Translations under genes and position numbers: made by a program
The notes under the pieces: generated by a model
Told to the model about the DNA's origin: nothing
Seen by the model: only the letters and a program-made list of their open reading frames with translations
Databases searched by the model: none
Assembly: GCF_016522535.1 (NCBI RefSeq)
Contig: NZ_JAEHOI010000001.1
Coordinates: forward strand, 124,001-188,000
DNA: 64,000 nucleotides
Direction of reading: 5' to 3'
Source: Leucobacter edaphi
GTDB taxonomy: Bacteria > Actinomycetota > Actinomycetes > Actinomycetales > Microbacteriaceae
Part shown: one piece after another, positions 61,445 through 64,000 of the stretch
How the letters are laid out: every line of letters begins with the position of its first letter
How positions within the stretch are numbered: position 1 is the stretch's first letter

Positions 61445-62248
61445 ATGAACACCGCAATTGCCCAGATGGCACATGAAAACGGCTGGAGCTACGAGGAGGC
61501 CGGGGACCCACCGGCGCTCGGAGGAACCCTGTGGGAGCAGGTGTCGAACGGCACTGCTCGCGACAAGGTGGTCGGCGACGGGTGGGAAGCCGGAACCATC
61601 ACCGGCGGCTCGCGCTCGGCCACCCAGGTGAGCAGGAAAGGACGCCTGGAGGTTCGGCGAACGGTAACCGTCTCTGCGCCGAAGCGCAGCATCACCCTCG
61701 GGTACTTCGCGATCACGCTGCCTCGGAGGCTCCCGCACATGGTGCTCGACGCCACGCGGAACGGCCGCGGCATGGTGACCAGACCCCGCGCCGGACAAGC
61801 GCTCTCCCTCGAGGGAGACTTCGACTCGCACTTCCAGCTCTACGCCCCGAACGGCTATGAACGGGACGCGCTCTACGTGTTCACGCCCGATCTCATGGCG
61901 CTCCTCATCGACGAGGCGGGCGACCTCGACGTCGAGATTCGAGACAACCAGCTCATCGTCTACCGGGAGGGCGGGTTCGACCTGCTCGATCCGCGAGTGC
62001 GGGAGCGATTCGCGCAGCTCCGGGCGACGATCGGTGCGCTCGCCTGGTCGCAGAGCGACAGGTACCTCGACGATCGGGTGCCGGCCCCTCGGCTCCTCCG
62101 AGCGGGGCCGGCCGACAACGAGGTTGGTGCAGGGGGTCAGCGACTCCGACGGAAGCTGCCGAAGGAGGCCCTGATCGGGGTGTGGGCTGCGGGGGGCGGG
62201 CTCGCCGTCGCCGCGGTCACGGGCCTGCTCCTGATCCTGCTGCGGTGA
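61445..62248 (+). CDS. Hypothetical protein with C-terminal membrane anchor, 267 aa
   Basis: No family named with confidence. A soluble N-terminal region of about 240 residues (AHENGWSYEEAGDPPALGGTLW ... YVFTPDLMALLIDEAGDLDVEIRDNQLIVYREGGFDLLDP) ends in one transmembrane helix (about 245-266, VWAAGGGLAVAAVTGLLLILLR), so it is tail-anchored with the domain in the cytosol. Similar proteins with the pattern DVEIRDNQLIVY are common in Microbacteriaceae. AGGAGG sits 4 nt before the ATG and lies inside a 12-bp inverted repeat. Confidence 0.75.
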   Translation: MNTAIAQMAHENGWSYEEAGDPPALGGTLWEQVSNGTARDKVVGDGWEAGTITGGSRSATQVSRKGRLEVRRTVTVSAPKRSITLGYFAITLPRRLPHMVLDATRNGRGMVTRPRAGQALSLEGDFDSHFQLYAPNGYERDALYVFTPDLMALLIDEAGDLDVEIRDNQLIVYREGGFDLLDPRVRERFAQLRATIGALAWSQSDRYLDDRVPAPRLLRAGPADNEVGAGGQRLRRKLPKEALIGVWAAGGGLAVAAVTGLLLILLR

Positions 62249-62297
62249 CTCGTGCGCGCGACGGGGTTCCCCGGCGGCGCTGACGGCCGCCCGGCGA

Positions 62298-62606
62298 TCA
62301 CCTCGAGTACGAGTAATTCGGCAGGAGAACCACGAGGAGAATCACCCCGATGACCGCGATCACCTCGAGAGCGAGAATGACATACCCGATGATAGTGCCA
62401 GCGAGCGCGAGCCCGCGGCCTCGCTCACCGGACCGTTTGATCTGACCCAGAGCGATATGCCCGCAGATGATGCCGACCAGGCTGACGAAGAACGAGGCGA
62501 CGAAAGCGACGATCGCGAGCGTGTTCGTGGGCGGAACAGGCTGCTGCGGTGCGTACGGCTGCTGGGAGTACTCGGGCGCGGGCGGGGTCGGGGGAAAAGC
62601 GGACAT
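62298..62606 (-). CDS. DUF4190-type small membrane protein
   Basis: A 102-residue protein with a Pro/Gln-rich N-terminus (PPTPPAPEYSQQPYAPQQPVPP) and two membrane segments: NTLAIVAFVASFFVSLVGIICGHIALGQIKR followed by GRGLALAGTIIGYVILALEVIAVIGVILLVVLL. This is the DUF4190 pattern (GHxALxQIKR between the helices). ATG at 62606; the longer frame upstream is not supported. Function unknown. Confidence 0.85.
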   Translation of the reverse strand: MSAFPPTPPAPEYSQQPYAPQQPVPPTNTLAIVAFVASFFVSLVGIICGHIALGQIKRSGERGRGLALAGTIIGYVILALEVIAVIGVILLVVLLPNYSYSR

Positions 62607-62870
62607 GACGAGACGAGATCCTTTGCTCAGGGGGAAAGCGAGGGCACGACGGGTGCGCTGCGCGAATACTGCAGCGTGGCGCACGACTTGATTCTACGGC
62701 TCGGGCAATGGAGCCTGCCCCAAGGTGACGTTCCGAGCGTGCGAGGTCACCGACTCAGGGGGTGCGAAGGTCGCCCGATGCGGGTCGGGCAAGGGTTGGC
62801 AGTGGCGGAAAAATCCCTGGTGAAGCGCGAGAAGCGCGGTAGCATGGAAGAAACTACGAGGGAGTGGCTC
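62607..62870. other. Intergenic, divergent promoters
   Basis: 264 bp between two divergent small membrane-protein genes. I see no further gene, tRNA or strong terminator-like stem. GAGGGAG at 62859-62865 is the ribosome site of the next gene. Confidence 0.45.
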
Positions 62871-63101
62871 ATGATCGAGAACCGAAACCGCAGCCGCCTG
62901 TTTCTGCTGCCGATTGGCATCGCGATGGTCCTCGGGGCGGGCTCATTCACCTTCGGCTCGGCCGGTGCGCAGTGGATGTGGGCCGATCAGCCCTGGGTGG
63001 CCGTGCTGTTCGTTGCGCTCGGCGCTGCGATGCTCGCCGTCGCCATGTTTTCCCGGCAGCCGGCCAGGACGCGACCGGCGAAGCGGGCGCGTCGCCGATA
63101 G
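62871..63101 (+). CDS. Small membrane protein, 76 aa
   Basis: No family recognised. Two hydrophobic segments (FLLPIGIAMVLGAGSFTFG and PWVAVLFVALGAAMLAVAMF) and a basic tail ARTRPAKRARRR. The ATG at 62871 is favoured by GAGGGAG 5 nt upstream; an in-frame ATG at 62844 is possible. Confidence 0.65.
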   Translation: MIENRNRSRLFLLPIGIAMVLGAGSFTFGSAGAQWMWADQPWVAVLFVALGAAMLAVAMFSRQPARTRPAKRARRR

Positions 63102-63110
63102 CACCCCGCG

Positions 63111-63129
63111 CCGCCCGGGCCCTGGGCGG
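63111..63129. terminator. Short terminator-like hairpin
   Basis: CCGCCC (63111-63116) pairs with GGGCGG (63124-63129), just after the small membrane-protein stop. Confidence 0.4.
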
Positions 63130-63247
63130 TGTCGCCGTAGGCGGAGGCATTGTGGGCGGTGGCGTCGTGGATGCCGTCGTTCGGTCGAGCTCCTGCCCGC
63201 TGCGCCGCTCGCTCGCCTGCTGTGCGTGGCTGCCCGGTTTCTCCTGC

Positions 63248-63571
63248 TCAGGAAGAGGAACGAGCAGCGTCCCTCGGCTCCTCGCTCCCCGCTGAGGATG
63301 CCGGTGGGGCATCGTGGTCGGCCGGAATCGCCGGCGGGCAGGACAGGTGCGTCGGCTTTCCAGGCCCGCCGCGGTCGATCCGGTGGTCCTTCATCGGCTG
63401 CGCGCAGACGGGGCAGCGGGGATCGGCCGGCGGAACGTAGGGCGGCTCATTGGGGTCGCCGAGATCCGCGGTTCCCTCGAACTGGTAGAAGAAACGCAGC
63501 CAGGCATTGAAGAAGCCAGGCTGGCCGTCGTAGGGGGTCGGATGCCAGAGTCGTCTTTTTCGTTTGGGCAC
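63248..63571 (-). CDS. Small zinc-ribbon-like hypothetical protein
   Basis: About 107 residues. The conserved-looking core is RRLWHPTPYDGQPGFFNAWLRFFYQFEGTADLGDPNEPPYVPP, then CPVCAQPMKDHRIDRGG...THLSCP, a CxxC...H...C metal-binding-like pattern. I chose the GTG at 63571 (PKRKRRLWHP start), although an ATG at 63607 is possible. It is divergent from the OhrR-like gene, and its 5' end overlaps the operator-like repeats, so it may be controlled by that regulator. Function unknown. Confidence 0.65.
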   Translation of the reverse strand: MPKRKRRLWHPTPYDGQPGFFNAWLRFFYQFEGTADLGDPNEPPYVPPADPRCPVCAQPMKDHRIDRGGPGKPTHLSCPPAIPADHDAPPASSAGSEEPRDAARSSS

Positions 63572-63606
63572 GAACGAAATGCTACCCGATCGTTTGGGCA
63601 CAAACA
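63561..63606. promoter_or_regulatory. Two operator-like repeats before the MarR gene
   Basis: CGTTTGGGCACGAACG (63561-63576) and CGTTTGGGCACAAACA (63591-63606), starts exactly 30 bp apart (about three helical turns), each a partial inverted repeat (GTTTG/CAAAC). They lie immediately before the OhrR-like start at 63622 and overlap the 5' end of the divergent gene. Confidence 0.6.
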
Positions 63607-63621
63607 AGATAGGGTGGTGAC

Positions 63622-64000
63622 ATGGTGGAACCCTCCGATGATCTGCTCGAGCTCGACCGACAGGTGTGCTTTGCGCTCGCGGTCGCGAGTCGCAGCGTGA
63701 TCGGCGTGTACCGACCGATACTCGAGCCGCTCGGGCTCACGCACCCGCAGTACCTGGTCATGCTGGCGCTCTGGGGTGACGCCCCGCTGCGCTTCCGCGA
63801 AATCGCCGAGATGCTGCGGCTCGATCCGGCAACGCTGTCGCCGATCATCAAACGGCTCGAGCAGAACGGACTGATCGAGCGGCAGCCTGTTGAGGGGGAC
63901 GAGCGCACGTTCAGCCTCGTCCCGACCGAGACCGGACGCGCGCTTCGCGAGCGCGCACTCAACGTGCCGCCCGCGGTAATCGATCGGCTCGGCATGCCCG
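63622..64000 (+). CDS. ohrR: OhrR-type MarR regulator, truncated by window end
   Basis: The first 126 residues of a MarR-family regulator; it continues past 64000. LELDRQVCFALAVASRSVIGVYRPILEPLGLTHPQYLVMLALW is the OhrR signature, with the peroxide-sensing Cys16 and the Tyr/YRP residues that stabilise its oxidised form. The winged HTH follows (FREIAEMLRLDPATLSPIIKRLEQNGLIERQPVEGDERTFSLVPTETG). OhrR represses an organic hydroperoxide resistance gene until oxidised; no ohr gene is visible in the window, so it should lie to the right if present. The paired repeats upstream suggest autoregulation. Confidence 0.9.
   Translation, partial: MVEPSDDLLELDRQVCFALAVASRSVIGVYRPILEPLGLTHPQYLVMLALWGDAPLRFREIAEMLRLDPATLSPIIKRLEQNGLIERQPVEGDERTFSLVPTETGRALRERALNVPPAVIDRLGMP

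Noticed and set aside
1-64000. CRISPR array, rRNA operon or complete insertion sequence
   Set aside because: No regularly spaced direct repeats, no rRNA segments and no transposase-like gene were seen anywhere in the window.

Overview
The window reads as chromosome of a high-GC actinobacterium. GC-rich third positions, clean AAGGAGG-type ribosome sites, many ATGA/GTGA gene overlaps, candidate leaderless starts and the gene families present (MHS symporters, YtcJ amidohydrolases, M17/M18 peptidases, OhrR, a DtxR-type box) point to Microbacteriaceae, perhaps close to Leucobacter. That placement is inference from remembered families, not from a search.

Layout. 1-768 has no credible gene but holds a run of hairpins. 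885-6444 carries a frameshifted GNAT gene, a luciferase-like monooxygenase, a TetR/EamA exporter pair and an ABC export pair. 6523-9338 encodes two cytosolic aminopeptidases. 9807-18512 is a catabolic block: a double-module Lrp regulator, an MHS symporter, an amidohydrolase, a ThDP 2-oxoacid decarboxylase-like enzyme, a D-2-hydroxyacid dehydrogenase and an M20 amidohydrolase. 18607-23334 (minus strand) has an aminotransferase, an M20 peptidase and a copper amine oxidase. Together these suggest uptake and degradation of amino acid, amide or amine compounds whose identity the sequence does not reveal.

Three tRNA genes (Glu, Asp, Phe) follow at 23560-23893. A 16.1-kb integrative element sits in tRNA-Phe, bounded by 74-bp perfect direct repeats (23851-23924 and 39929-40002). 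Its backbone is a tyrosine integrase, an excisionase-like gene, a helix-turn-helix protein and a MobF relaxase now broken by two frameshifts. Its cargo is defensive: a four-gene operon (MmeI-like DNA methyltransferase, SF2 helicase, GIY-YIG nuclease, HNH-like protein), a ParDE-type toxin-antitoxin pair, and a Pycsar-type operon with two tandem nucleotide cyclases feeding one PycTM-like membrane effector. Cargo genes are visibly less GC-rich than host and backbone genes, which fits a mosaic, recently acquired element.

From 40003 the window returns to chromosome: hypothetical and membrane proteins, then four small transport/hydrolase modules with local regulators (NCS1 permease plus amidohydrolase; alpha/beta hydrolase plus TetR; LacI plus MHS symporter plus amidase; TetR plus MFS plus amidohydrolase). 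After these come a cell-wall-anchored FG-GAP protein, a MmgE/PrpD plus ComA-like gene pair behind a DtxR-like box, small membrane proteins, and an OhrR-type MarR regulator cut by the right edge.

The most interesting system is the mobile defence island, especially the double-cyclase Pycsar operon and the methyltransferase/helicase/GIY-YIG/HNH operon.
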